Shown here in pieces: positions 8,314-16,084 of a stretch of DNA of 64,000 nucleotides. Position 1 is the stretch's first letter; the number at the start of each line of letters is the position of its first letter. Below the pieces are notes generated by a model. That model did no database searches and was not told the DNA's origin. It was given only the letters and a program-made list of their open reading frames with translations. The translations under genes and the position numbers were made by a program. Source of the stretch: Pseudomonas viridiflava (GTDB taxonomy: Bacteria > Pseudomonadota > Gammaproteobacteria > Pseudomonadales > Pseudomonadaceae); NCBI RefSeq assembly GCF_900601905.1, contig NZ_UWFA01000500.1, positions 124,001-188,000 of the forward strand, written 5' to 3'.

Positions 8314-9102
8314 ATGCCTCGTTTCGCTGCCAACCTCAGCATGCTCTACCCGCAACATGAATTTCTCGACCGTTTCGCTGCCGCTGCCGCCGATGGTTTC
8401 GGCGCGGTGGAGTACCTGTTTCCGTATGACTTCAGCGCTCAGGAAATCAAGCAGCGCCTGAGCGACAACGGGCTGGTGCAGGCGCTGTTCAACGCGCCTC
8501 CGGGTGACTGGGCGGCGGGTGAGCGGGGCATTGCTTCGTTGCCGGGGCGTGAAGAAGAGTTCCGCAGCGGCATCGCCCGCGCGCTGGAATACGCTGCCGT
8601 ATTGGGCAACGACCGGATTCACGTCATGGCCGGTTTGCTGCCCGGCGAAGACCTGCGCGAGCGTCATCACGCGGTGTATGTGCAAAATCTTGCTTACGCT
8701 GCTGAACAGGCGGCCAAGGCGGGAATCACGGTATTGATCGAGCCGATCAACACCCGCGACATGCCGGGCTTTTTCCTCAATCGTCAGGATCAGGCCCAAG
8801 CCGTCTGCAAGGAAGTCGGCGCTGCCAATCTCAAGGTGCAGTTCGACTTCTATCACTGCCAGATCGTCGAAGGCGATGTGATCTCCAAGCTGCGTCGTGA
8901 TTTCGCAGGTGTCGGCCACATTCAGATTGCAGGCGTACCGGACCGTCATGAGCCGAACCTGGGCGAGCTGAATTACACCTGGCTGTTCGAAGAAATCGAC
9001 CGTCTGGGTTACACCGGCTGGATTGGTTGTGAATACCGCCCCAAAGGCGATACCAGCGAAGGGCTCCAGTGGCTGCGGGACTGGAAAAAGCTGAACGGCT
9101 GA
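8314..9102 (+). CDS. otnI: 2-oxo-tetronate isomerase (hydroxypyruvate isomerase-like)
   Basis: A 262-residue TIM-barrel of the Hyi/xylose-isomerase-like family. Metal and catalytic acids are in LIEPINTRDM (E143) and, near the end, GCEYRP; QFDFYHCQ in between supplies another ligand. In tetronate catabolism OtnI converts 2-oxo- to 3-oxo-tetronate, linking LtnD to OtnK. It lies 22 bp after the permease with a CTGGAG ribosome site. Alone it would be annotated as hydroxypyruvate isomerase. Confidence 0.85.
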   Translation: MPRFAANLSMLYPQHEFLDRFAAAAADGFGAVEYLFPYDFSAQEIKQRLSDNGLVQALFNAPPGDWAAGERGIASLPGREEEFRSGIARALEYAAVLGNDRIHVMAGLLPGEDLRERHHAVYVQNLAYAAEQAAKAGITVLIEPINTRDMPGFFLNRQDQAQAVCKEVGAANLKVQFDFYHCQIVEGDVISKLRRDFAGVGHIQIAGVPDRHEPNLGELNYTWLFEEIDRLGYTGWIGCEYRPKGDTSEGLQWLRDWKKLNG

Positions 9103-9156
9103 TCCCGGCCTTTTCAGAACCGTTACACCTTCATAAAAACAATAAAGGTAATCGGT

Positions 9157-10221
9157 ATGCGAAGTTTCAAAAGTGGCCTGTGCGCTGCATTGTTGGTCGT
9201 TGCACACCTGGGCATGGCCCATGCGGCGAGTTACCCGGCGGCGGTGGAAGGGGAGTGGACGGCGTCCAGCTTCACCTTCCACACCGGTGAAAAACTCGAC
9301 AACCTGCGCATGAGTTACATCACCGTCGGCGATCCGAAGAACCCGGCAGTGCTGTACCTGCACGGCACCAATCGCCCGGCCAGCGACATGCTCGGCAAGG
9401 ATTTTGGCGGCGAGCTGTTTGGTCCCGGGCAACCGCTGGACGCCAGCAAGTACTACATCATCGCGCCGGATGGCATCGGCGTCGGCAAATCCAGCAAGCC
9501 CTCCGATGGCTTGCGCATGAAATTCCCCGAATACAACTACACCGACATGGTGCAGGCGCAATACCGCCTGCTGACCGAAGGGCTGGGCATCAAGCATTTG
9601 CGCCTGGTCATGGGCAACTCGATGGGTGGCATGCAGACCTGGATGTGGGGCCAGACCTGGCCGGACATGATGGACGCGCTGGTGCCGATGGCCTCGCAAC
9701 CCACCGCGATGTCGGCGCGCAACTGGATCATGCGGCGCATGATGATCGAATCGGTCAAGCAGGATCCGGCCTGGAATCAGGGCAATTACAGCAGCCCGCC
9801 ACCTTCATTGCGCCTGGCTAACGTGATGTTCGCTTTTGGTACCAGTGGCGGCACCCTGGCTTATCAGGCCCTGGCGCCAACGCGGGCCCAGGCAGACAAA
9901 CTGGTCGATGAGCGACTGGCGGCACCGCTGCCGGGTGACGCCAATGACTTCATCTATCAGTGGCAGTCGTCGGCCGACTACGACGCCGCGCCGAAGCTCT
10001 CGGCCATCAAGGCGCCGGTGCTAGTCATCAACAGCGCCGACGACGAGCGCAACCCGCCCGAGACCGGGACGATGCAGGCTTCCCTGGCACAGTTGAAAAA
10101 CGCCCGCCTGGTGCTGATCCCCGCCAGCGCCGACACCCGTGGGCATGGCACTACCAACATTGCGCGCTTGTATGCCGAGCCTTTGGGCGACTTCATGAAG
10201 GCCACGGCGCGGCTTCAGTAA
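9157..10221 (+). CDS. Secreted alpha/beta hydrolase (homoserine acetyltransferase-like fold)
   Basis: A 354-residue protein with a signal peptide (cut after AHA, residue 23). The mature part has an alpha/beta-hydrolase core with nucleophile S155 in MGNSMGGMQ, a probable acid in VINSADDERN (about 296) and a histidine in TRGHGT (about 330). It resembles the MetX-like branch of the fold but is exported, so it acts outside the cytoplasm, probably as an esterase or lactonase. It starts 54 bp after otnI with an AAAGG ribosome site and no terminator between, so it may be the last gene of the tetronate operon. The substrate is unknown. Confidence 0.8.
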   Translation: MRSFKSGLCAALLVVAHLGMAHAASYPAAVEGEWTASSFTFHTGEKLDNLRMSYITVGDPKNPAVLYLHGTNRPASDMLGKDFGGELFGPGQPLDASKYYIIAPDGIGVGKSSKPSDGLRMKFPEYNYTDMVQAQYRLLTEGLGIKHLRLVMGNSMGGMQTWMWGQTWPDMMDALVPMASQPTAMSARNWIMRRMMIESVKQDPAWNQGNYSSPPPSLRLANVMFAFGTSGGTLAYQALAPTRAQADKLVDERLAAPLPGDANDFIYQWQSSADYDAAPKLSAIKAPVLVINSADDERNPPETGTMQASLAQLKNARLVLIPASADTRGHGTTNIARLYAEPLGDFMKATARLQ

Positions 10222-10235
10222 CATTCCAGTGAACT

Positions 10236-10325
10236 CTGTTGGAGCGAGGCTTGCCCGCGAAGAAGATAACGCGGTGTGTATGGCTAACCGTGTCGCTCTA
10301 TTCGCGGGCAAGCCTCGCTCCAACG
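10236..10325. repeat. REPIN (GAGGCTTGCCCGCGAA type)
   Basis: Arms CTGTTGGAGCGAGGCTTGCC and TTCGCGGGCAAGCCTCGCTC are inverse copies around a 40-bp spacer. It lies between two convergent genes and may also help stop transcription. Confidence 0.9.
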
Positions 10326-10328
10326 GAA

Positions 10329-10733
10329 TTAACTATCGTCCATTTCTTCCTTGAACTGGTCCTTCACATAGGTGATTTCGGTCTTGCCGTGGGGCGCGGG
10401 CAGGCCGTCTTCACCGAGGTTGACGAAGACCATCTTCTCGACCGTGAGGATGCTCTTGCGGGTGATCTTGTTGCGCACCTGGCAGGTCAGGGTGATCGAG
10501 GTGCGGCCAAACTCGGTGGCGGTGATGCCCAGCTCGATGATGTCGCCCTGCCGCGAGGCGCTGACGAAGTTGATTTCCGAAATGTACTTGGTCACCACGC
10601 GCTGGTTGCCCAACTGCACAATGGCGTAGATCGCCGCTTCCTCGTCGATCCAGCGCAGCAGGCTGCCACCGAACAGCGTGCCGTTGGGGTTGAGGTCTTC
10701 GGGTTTAACCCATTTGCGGGTGTGGAAGTTCAT
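10329..10733 (-). CDS. Hotdog-fold acyl-CoA thioesterase (YciA-like)
   Basis: A 134-residue single hotdog domain. NPNGTLFGGSLLRWIDEEAA (about residues 15-34) is the acyl-CoA thioesterase signature with the catalytic acid in IDE, followed by the VVTKYISEINFVSA strand. It hydrolyses acyl-CoA to free acid and CoA in the cytoplasm. It is divergent from ahcY and convergent with the secreted hydrolase, and stands alone. Chain-length preference cannot be told. Confidence 0.87.
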   Translation of the reverse strand: MNFHTRKWVKPEDLNPNGTLFGGSLLRWIDEEAAIYAIVQLGNQRVVTKYISEINFVSASRQGDIIELGITATEFGRTSITLTCQVRNKITRKSILTVEKMVFVNLGEDGLPAPHGKTEITYVKDQFKEEMDDS

Positions 10734-10957
10734 GCTCGCTCCTGACGGTCTGCCGATTGATGCCGGTCATCATGGCAGACGACGGGTTTTCGTCACAGTC
10801 GTGGCTGCTTATCAGCCCGATAGCGTCTCTATTCGGGTTGCCGCGTCGCTGCCGCTCAATTGAACGTTGCTATCCATGCGCTCGGCATCTGCGTTGCCGT
10901 ACGTCACTTTTTTGCCTCGCCGACTGTAGCGCCTGCAACACTTGCCGATAGAAAACA

Positions 10958-10986
10958 TTGGGAAGATCAGCCAGCTTGGCTATAAT
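10958..10986 (+). promoter_or_regulatory. Sigma-70 promoter of ahcY
   Basis: TTGGGA at 10958-10963, a 17-bp spacer, and a perfect TATAAT at 10981-10986. Transcription would start near 10993, about 45 bases before the riboswitch. Confidence 0.75.
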
Positions 10987-11036
10987 CCCCACCGCTTCAA
11001 AACGGTCATCTTCACTTGATACCGTTCTCGCCACCT

Positions 11037-11135
11037 GTCCGAGGGGCGCTGCAGCAGGTTTTCCTGTCAGGCTCGGATGGGGCGTTGTTCGACTGGGTCA
11101 TTCCGTCGAGCCTTAAACGCACAACGGCGCCCATT
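11037..11135 (+). promoter_or_regulatory. S-adenosylhomocysteine (SAH) riboswitch upstream of ahcY
   Basis: The conserved 5' segment CCGAGG..GCGCTGC begins at 11039. CCGAG (11039-11043) pairs with CTCGG (11072-11076) to close the first stem. GGGCGC (11044-11049) is exactly complementary to GCGCCC (11127-11132), which forms the pseudoknot expected of this class. SAH binding turns on the downstream gene, whose enzyme removes SAH. The position, 30 bases before the ahcY start, and the sequence match the known class well. Confidence 0.9.
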
Positions 11136-11161
11136 CGCATACTACGAATGGAGACTCTCTA

Positions 11162-12571
11162 ATGAGTGCTGTACTGACGCCCGCAGATTTTTCCGACTAC
11201 AAAGTCGCCGACATGTCCCTGGCTGCCTGGGGCCGTCGCGAAACCATCATCGCTGAATCCGAAATGCCTGCCCTGATGGGCCTGCGTCGCAAATACGCTG
11301 GCGAGCAACCGCTCAAGGGCGCGAAGATTCTCGGCTGCATCCACATGACCATTCAGACTGCCGTGCTGATCGAAACCCTGGTTGCCTTGGGTGCCGAAGT
11401 GCGTTGGTCGTCCTGCAACATTTTCTCCACTCAAGACCAGGCCGCTGCTGCTATCGCAGCTGCCGGTATCGCGGTTTATGCCTGGAAGGGCGAGACCGAA
11501 GAAGAATACGAGTGGTGCCTTGAGCAAACCATCCTCAAAGATGGCGCGCCTTGGGATGCCAACATGATCCTGGACGACGGCGGCGACCTGACCGAGCTGC
11601 TGCACAAGAAATACCCGGCGATTCTGGACCGCGTCCACGGCGTGACCGAAGAGACCACCACCGGCGTTCACCGCCTGCTGGACATGCTGGCCAAGGGCGA
11701 GCTGAAAATCCCGGCCATCAACGTCAATGACTCGGTGACCAAGAGCAAGAACGACAACAAGTACGGCTGCCGTCACAGCCTGAACGACGCCATCAAGCGC
11801 GGCACCGACCACTTGCTGTCCGGCAAGCAGGCGCTGGTGATCGGCTACGGCGACGTGGGCAAGGGCTCGGCTCAGTCCCTGCGTCAGGAAGGCATGATCG
11901 TTAAAGTGACCGAAGTTGACCCGATCTGCGCCATGCAAGCGTGCATGGACGGTTTCGAGCTGGTTTCCCCGTTCATCGACGGCGAAAACGACGGCACCGA
12001 AGCGAGCATCGACAAAGCGCTGCTGGGCAAGATCGATCTGATCGTGACCACCACCGGTAACGTCAACGTATGTGACTCGAACATGCTCAAAGCGCTGAAA
12101 AAACGCGCTGTGGTCTGCAACATCGGTCACTTCGACAACGAAATCGACACCGCTTTCATGCGCAAGAACTGGGCATGGGAAGAAGTGAAGCCACAGGTTC
12201 ACAAGATCCACCGCACCGGCCCTGGCGCATTCGATGCCCAGAACGACGACTACCTGATCCTGCTGGCCGAAGGCCGTCTGGTTAACCTGGGCAACGCCAC
12301 AGGTCACCCAAGCCGCATCATGGACGGTTCGTTCGCCAACCAGGTTCTGGCGCAGATCTTCCTGTTCGGTCAGAAGTACGCCGATTTGTCCCCGGCGCAA
12401 AAAGCCGAGCGTCTGACCGTTGAAGTACTGCCGAAGAAACTCGACGAAGAAGTGGCCCTGGAAATGGTTCGCGGCTTCGGCGGCGTTGTGACCAAACTGA
12501 CCAAGACCCAGGCCGATTACATCGGCGTGACTGTTGAAGGTCCGTTCAAGCCGCACGCGTACCGCTACTGA
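11162..12571 (+). CDS. ahcY: Adenosylhomocysteinase
   Basis: A 469-residue cytosolic enzyme that splits S-adenosylhomocysteine into adenosine and homocysteine, relieving product inhibition of methyltransferases. Family signatures include LGCIHMTIQTAVLIETL near the N-terminus, the NAD-binding GYGDVGKGSAQSLR and the C-terminal PFKPHAYRY. Length is normal for the bacterial form with its ~40-residue insertion. The start at 11162 follows GGAGA. It is controlled by the SAH riboswitch just upstream, and metF follows after REP elements. A long antisense frame across this gene is a shadow. Confidence 0.97.
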   Translation: MSAVLTPADFSDYKVADMSLAAWGRRETIIAESEMPALMGLRRKYAGEQPLKGAKILGCIHMTIQTAVLIETLVALGAEVRWSSCNIFSTQDQAAAAIAAAGIAVYAWKGETEEEYEWCLEQTILKDGAPWDANMILDDGGDLTELLHKKYPAILDRVHGVTEETTTGVHRLLDMLAKGELKIPAINVNDSVTKSKNDNKYGCRHSLNDAIKRGTDHLLSGKQALVIGYGDVGKGSAQSLRQEGMIVKVTEVDPICAMQACMDGFELVSPFIDGENDGTEASIDKALLGKIDLIVTTTGNVNVCDSNMLKALKKRAVVCNIGHFDNEIDTAFMRKNWAWEEVKPQVHKIHRTGPGAFDAQNDDYLILLAEGRLVNLGNATGHPSRIMDGSFANQVLAQIFLFGQKYADLSPAQKAERLTVEVLPKKLDEEVALEMVRGFGGVVTKLTKTQADYIGVTVEGPFKPHAYRY

Positions 12572-12593
12572 TTGACCGTGTGGGCCTCGCTTC

Positions 12594-12640
12594 CATGTGG
12601 GAGCGAGGCTTGCCCGCGAATGACCGCGAAGCGGTCACAG
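12594..12640. repeat. Single REP arm (REPIN remnant)
   Basis: ATGTGGGAGCGAGGCTTGCC followed by CGCGAATGACCGCGAAGCGG. The matching right arm is missing, so this is a solo or decayed element. Confidence 0.7.
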
Positions 12641-12677
12641 AATGCGAGCATCCGCTACTATCGAAACGTCCGCGTCT

Positions 12678-12769
12678 CTGTAGGAGTGAGCTTGCTCGCG
12701 ATAGCGGTAGTCCTGGCAGCATTGTTGCGCCTGACGTACCGCTATCGTGAGCAAGCTCACTCCTACAGG
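12678..12769. repeat. REPIN
   Basis: Arms CTGTAGGAGTGAGCTTGCTC and GAGCAAGCTCACTCCTACAG are exact inverse copies, including the unusual GAGTGAG. The matched variant in both arms shows paired change or gene conversion. Confidence 0.9.
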
Positions 12770-12805
12770 CGGCGCTAAGTTTGCGAGTTTCCAAGGTTAC
12801 CCACC

Positions 12806-13651
12806 ATGTCCCAAGACCGTAGCTTCAGCTTCGAATTCTTCCCGACGAAGACCGAAGCTGGCCATGAAAAGCTTCTGAATGTTGCTCGTCAGCTAGCCAG
12901 TTACAACCCCGCTTTCTTCTCCTGCACTTACGGTGCCGGTGGATCCACGCGCGACGGTACGATCAATACCGTCATGCAGTTACAAAACGATGTGAAAGTG
13001 CCGTCCGCACCGCATCTGTCCTGCGTGGGCGACAGCAAGGCAGACTTGCGTGCCCTGCTGACCCAATACAAAGAAGCCGGCATCAAGCGCATCGTCGCGC
13101 TGCGCGGTGACTTGCCTTCGGGTATGGGCATGGCCAGTGGTGAACTGCGCTACGCCAGTGATCTGGTGTCCTTCATCCGTGAAGAGACCGGCAGCCACTT
13201 TCACATTGAAGTCGCCGCGTATCCCGAGATGCATCCTCAGGCGCGCAACTTCGACGACGACGTGAAAAACTTCGTGCATAAGGCTCAGGCCGGTGCCGAT
13301 AGCGCGATCACTCAGTATTTCTTCAATGCCGACAGCTATTTCCATTTTCTGGAGCGCGTGCAGAAGAAAGGCGTCACCCTGCCAATCGTGCCGGGCATCA
13401 TGCCGATCACCAACTACAGCAAGCTGGCGCGCTTCTCCGATGCCTGCGGTGCGGAAATCCCGCGCTGGATCCGCAAGCAACTGGAAGCCTACGGCGACGA
13501 CGTGCAGAGCATTCAAGCCTTTGGTGAGGAGGTCATCACCGAAATGTGCGAGCGTCTCTTGCAAGGCGGCGCACCGGGTCTGCACTTCTACACCCTGAAC
13601 CAGGCCGATCCGAGCCTGGCGATCTGGAACAACCTGAAGCTGCCTCGCTGA
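12806..13651 (+). CDS. metF: Methylenetetrahydrofolate reductase
   Basis: A 281-residue TIM-barrel flavoprotein that reduces 5,10-methylene-THF to 5-methyl-THF, the methyl donor for methionine synthesis. The start FSFEFFPTKTEAGHE carries the catalytic glutamate of the family, FSCTYGAGGSTR follows, and VALRGD and PGIMPITNYSKLARF are also typical. It lies after ahcY in the same direction with about 230 bp of REP sequence between; the linkage fits the methionine/SAM cycle. No SAM- or SAH-responsive element is visible directly before metF. Confidence 0.95.
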   Translation: MSQDRSFSFEFFPTKTEAGHEKLLNVARQLASYNPAFFSCTYGAGGSTRDGTINTVMQLQNDVKVPSAPHLSCVGDSKADLRALLTQYKEAGIKRIVALRGDLPSGMGMASGELRYASDLVSFIREETGSHFHIEVAAYPEMHPQARNFDDDVKNFVHKAQAGADSAITQYFFNADSYFHFLERVQKKGVTLPIVPGIMPITNYSKLARFSDACGAEIPRWIRKQLEAYGDDVQSIQAFGEEVITEMCERLLQGGAPGLHFYTLNQADPSLAIWNNLKLPR

Positions 13652-13663
13652 CTTCAGAACCTG

Positions 13664-13686
13664 TGGGGCCGGCTAAAGCCGGTCCC
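13664..13686 (+). terminator. GC hairpin after metF
   Basis: GGGGCCGGCTAAAGCCGGTCCC forms an 8-9 bp stem with a short loop, 13 bases after the metF stop. There is no T-run, so it is a weak terminator or mRNA 3' end; it resembles the single hairpins at 37569 and 53069. Confidence 0.5.
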
Positions 13687-13743
13687 GCATCCCCTTGTAT
13701 CTGCACCGTTGAGCAGCAGGAAAGCAGCGCTAGGCGATTGCTC

Positions 13744-13752
13744 TGTTATACT
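13744..13752 (+). promoter_or_regulatory. Extended -10 promoter for rhlE
   Basis: TGTTATACT contains the TGn extension and the hexamer TATACT (13747-13752). No good -35 is found 16-18 bp upstream. It implies a leader of roughly 200 bases before rhlE. Confidence 0.5.
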
Positions 13753-13959
13753 CCGGCCTTCCCGCCAGGCTTACGCCCGGATGCTCGGTCTAGCATTAGG
13801 CTCTTCGATCACGCCCTCAAGCGCTTTTTTCATCCGCGCTGACGTATCGAGATGCCCTGAAGACCCCGCAGGACCGGACGGGATCGCGTCCTCTAAACGC
13901 CATTCGCGCCAGGCAAGACTTCCCTTTGAGCATAAGCTCTCACTAAAACAGGATTACTC

Positions 13960-15885
13960 ATGTCCTTTGCTTCCCTCGGTCTCTCCGAGGCTCTAGTTCG
14001 CGCCATCGAGGCAGCGGGCTATACCCAGCCTACTCCGGTGCAACAGCGGGCCATTCCCGCCGTGTTGCAAGGTCGCGACCTGATGGTTGCCGCCCAGACA
14101 GGTACTGGTAAAACCGGTGGTTTCGCTCTTCCGATTCTGGAGCGTCTGTTCCCCAACGGTCACCCGGACAAATCCCAGCGTCACGGCCCGCGCCAACCTC
14201 GCGTACTGGTCCTGACCCCGACTCGCGAACTCGCCGCGCAAGTGCATGACAGCTTCAAGCTGTATGCCCGCGACCTGAAGTTCGTCAGCGCCTGCATCTT
14301 CGGCGGCGTCGGTACCAATCCTCAGGTGCAGGCCATGGCCCGCGGCGTAGACGTGCTGGTGGCCTGCCCGGGTCGTTTGCTCGATCTGTGCGGCCAAGGC
14401 AGCGTCGACCTGTCCCACGTTGAAATCCTCGTGCTCGATGAAGCCGACCGGATGCTCGACATGGGCTTCGTCCACGACGTCAAGAAAGTCCTCGCGCGCC
14501 TGCCTGCCAAGCGTCAGAACCTGCTGTTCTCGGCCACCTTCTCCAACGACATCACGGCGTTGGCTGGCAAGCTGCTGCACAACCCAGAGCGCATCGAAGT
14601 CACGCCGCCGAACACCACGGTCGAGCGTATCGAGCAACGGGTTTTCCGTCTGCCTGCCAACCACAAGCGTTCGCTGCTGGCGCACCTGATCACGCAAGGC
14701 GCGTGGGAACAGGTTCTGGTGTTTACCCGCACCAAGCACGGCGCGAACCGTCTGGCTGAATACCTGGATAAACACGGCCTGAGCGCTGTGGCGATCCACG
14801 GTAACAAGAGCCAGAACGCCCGTACCAAGGCCCTGGCCGACTTCAAGGCGGGCGACGTGCGCATCATGGTTGCGACCGATATCGCCGCTCGCGGTCTGGA
14901 TATCGATCAGCTGCCGCACGTGGTCAACTTCGAGCTGCCGAACGTCGATGAAGATTATGTGCACCGTATCGGCCGTACCGGTCGTGCAGGTCGTTCCGGT
15001 GAAGCCATTTCCCTGGTAGCGCCAGACGAAGAAAAACTGCTGAAAAGCATCGAGCGCATGACCAAACAGAAGCTCGCCGATGGCGATCTGATGGGGTTCG
15101 ACATGAGCTCGGTTGAAGCCGAGAAGCCGGAAGTGCGCGAGCGTCCTGACGTGCGCAACCCGCGTAATTCGCGCGGTCCGCGTGGCGATGGGCCGAACGG
15201 TGGTGGCGGTGGTGGCGGTCGTAAAGACAAGGGCAAGGACAAAGGCAAGGAAAAGACCCCTGCCGCCGCAGCGGCTCCTGGCGAGCGTCCGGCCCGCAAG
15301 CCTCGCGAACCGCAGAAGCCGCGTGAAGGTGGTGGTCCGGCCCGCGAACAGCGTTCCTCGACGCCACGTGCTACCGCGGCCCCACGTCCGTCTTCGGATC
15401 GTGCCCCGGATGAGTTCCTGGATGACGAAGTGGATAATTTCGGCAACCGCGCTGATTACGTCAGCCCGTACAAGGACAAGAACCAGGGTCGCGGTCGTCG
15501 TCCTGGCGCTCCGGCTGCCGGCACGGGCGCTGCAACTGGTGCTGCCCCGGCAGCTCGCGGTCCTCGCCCGAGCGGCCCGCGCAGCAGCGGTGGCGCGACC
15601 ACCGGCACGCCTCCAGCCAAGCGCAGTGGCCCACGCAGCGGTGCTCCGCGCGATGGTCAGGCACGTCGGGAAGAGAACCCGCGTAACCGTCGCCCGGCCC
15701 GTGATGATCAGCCAGCCCGTCAAGAGCCGGCCGTTCGCGGTCCACGCGACAGCCAGCCGCAACCGAAGATCATGCACAAAGAGTCGAAAAGCGATCGCTT
15801 CCCGTCTCCTGAGCAGCTCGATCAGTTGCCGACCCGCCCACGCGGTGAAAAACCAGCCTTGCTGACCCGCAACCGCGAAGGTTAA
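13960..15885 (+). CDS. rhlE: DEAD-box ATP-dependent RNA helicase RhlE
   Basis: A 641-residue helicase. The core (about 1-380) has the Q motif (YTQPTPVQQ), Walker A (AQTGTGKT, 45-52), DEAD in VLDEADRMLDMGF, SAT in LFSATF and HRIGRTGR. The tail after residue 385 is a long low-complexity stretch rich in Arg, Gly, Pro and Ala with RGPR-type repeats, typical of RNA-binding tails and longer than in enterobacterial RhlE. It remodels RNA in ribosome assembly and RNA decay. Start ATG at 13960 follows CAGGATT. It is transcribed alone, from a promoter with a long leader to a strong terminator at 15899. Confidence 0.94.
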   Translation: MSFASLGLSEALVRAIEAAGYTQPTPVQQRAIPAVLQGRDLMVAAQTGTGKTGGFALPILERLFPNGHPDKSQRHGPRQPRVLVLTPTRELAAQVHDSFKLYARDLKFVSACIFGGVGTNPQVQAMARGVDVLVACPGRLLDLCGQGSVDLSHVEILVLDEADRMLDMGFVHDVKKVLARLPAKRQNLLFSATFSNDITALAGKLLHNPERIEVTPPNTTVERIEQRVFRLPANHKRSLLAHLITQGAWEQVLVFTRTKHGANRLAEYLDKHGLSAVAIHGNKSQNARTKALADFKAGDVRIMVATDIAARGLDIDQLPHVVNFELPNVDEDYVHRIGRTGRAGRSGEAISLVAPDEEKLLKSIERMTKQKLADGDLMGFDMSSVEAEKPEVRERPDVRNPRNSRGPRGDGPNGGGGGGGRKDKGKDKGKEKTPAAAAAPGERPARKPREPQKPREGGGPAREQRSSTPRATAAPRPSSDRAPDEFLDDEVDNFGNRADYVSPYKDKNQGRGRRPGAPAAGTGAATGAAPAARGPRPSGPRSSGGATTGTPPAKRSGPRSGAPRDGQARREENPRNRRPARDDQPARQEPAVRGPRDSQPQPKIMHKESKSDRFPSPEQLDQLPTRPRGEKPALLTRNREG

Positions 15886-15898
15886 GCCAGGCCGGAAC

Positions 15899-15931
15899 AA
15901 AAAAAGCCCCGACTGGTTCGGGGCTTTTTTG
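15899..15931 (+). terminator. Rho-independent terminator of rhlE
   Basis: AAAAAGCCCCGA, loop CTGG, TTCGGGGCTTTTTT: a 12-bp stem followed by a T-run, 14 bases after the stop. Confidence 0.93.
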
Positions 15932-15937
15932 TGGCTT

Positions 15938-16028
15938 TGTTGCAGCGAGGCTTGCCCGCGAATAAAACGACGCGGTTAGCCAGACACGCCGCGTTAACGT
16001 TCTTCGCGGGCAAGCCTCGCTCCAACAG
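15938..16028. repeat. REPIN (GAGGCTTGCCCGCGAA type)
   Basis: Arms TGTTGCAGCGAGGCTTGCCC and GCGGGCAAGCCTCGCTCCAA flank an inner inverted AACGACGCGG/GCCGCGTTAACGTT. It lies between convergent terminators. Confidence 0.88.
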
Positions 16029-16041
16029 GCTCTGCAAACAA

Positions 16042-16067
16042 AAACGCCGACCCTGAGGTCGGCGTTT
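16042..16067 (-). terminator. Terminator of yceI
   Basis: AAACGCCGACC and GGTCGGCGTTT form an 11-bp stem with a 4-base loop. On the minus strand it is followed by TTGTTTGC, so it ends the yceI-cytochrome b561 transcript. Confidence 0.85.
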
Positions 16068-16084
16068 CTGGTTAACCGGAACGC

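Larger units (their letters stand above)
10734..11161. other. Intergenic region carrying the ahcY promoter and SAH riboswitch
   Basis: This 428-bp gap between the divergent thioesterase and ahcY holds a good sigma-70 promoter (10958-10986) and a riboswitch (11037-11135). I see no feature in 10740-10950. Confidence 0.7.
13652..13959. other. Intergenic region: hairpin, promoter and long rhlE leader
   Basis: This 308-bp gap holds a GC hairpin after metF (13664-13686), an extended -10 promoter (13744-13752), and then a leader of about 200 bases before rhlE with no long open frame. Confidence 0.65.

Noticed and set aside
8314..9102. Plain hydroxypyruvate isomerase of glyoxylate metabolism
   Set aside because: No glyoxylate carboligase or tartronate semialdehyde reductase is linked. 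The kinase, decarboxylase and permease around it define the tetronate pathway.
11159..12556. 465-codon open frame antisense to ahcY, and similar long antisense frames over rhlE (13993-15900), the GntP permease (7267-9699) and the M16 pair (20852-22213)
   Set aside because: Each mirrors a confident gene on the other strand. Their products have no recognisable domain and are rich in residues produced by reading GC-rich codons backwards.
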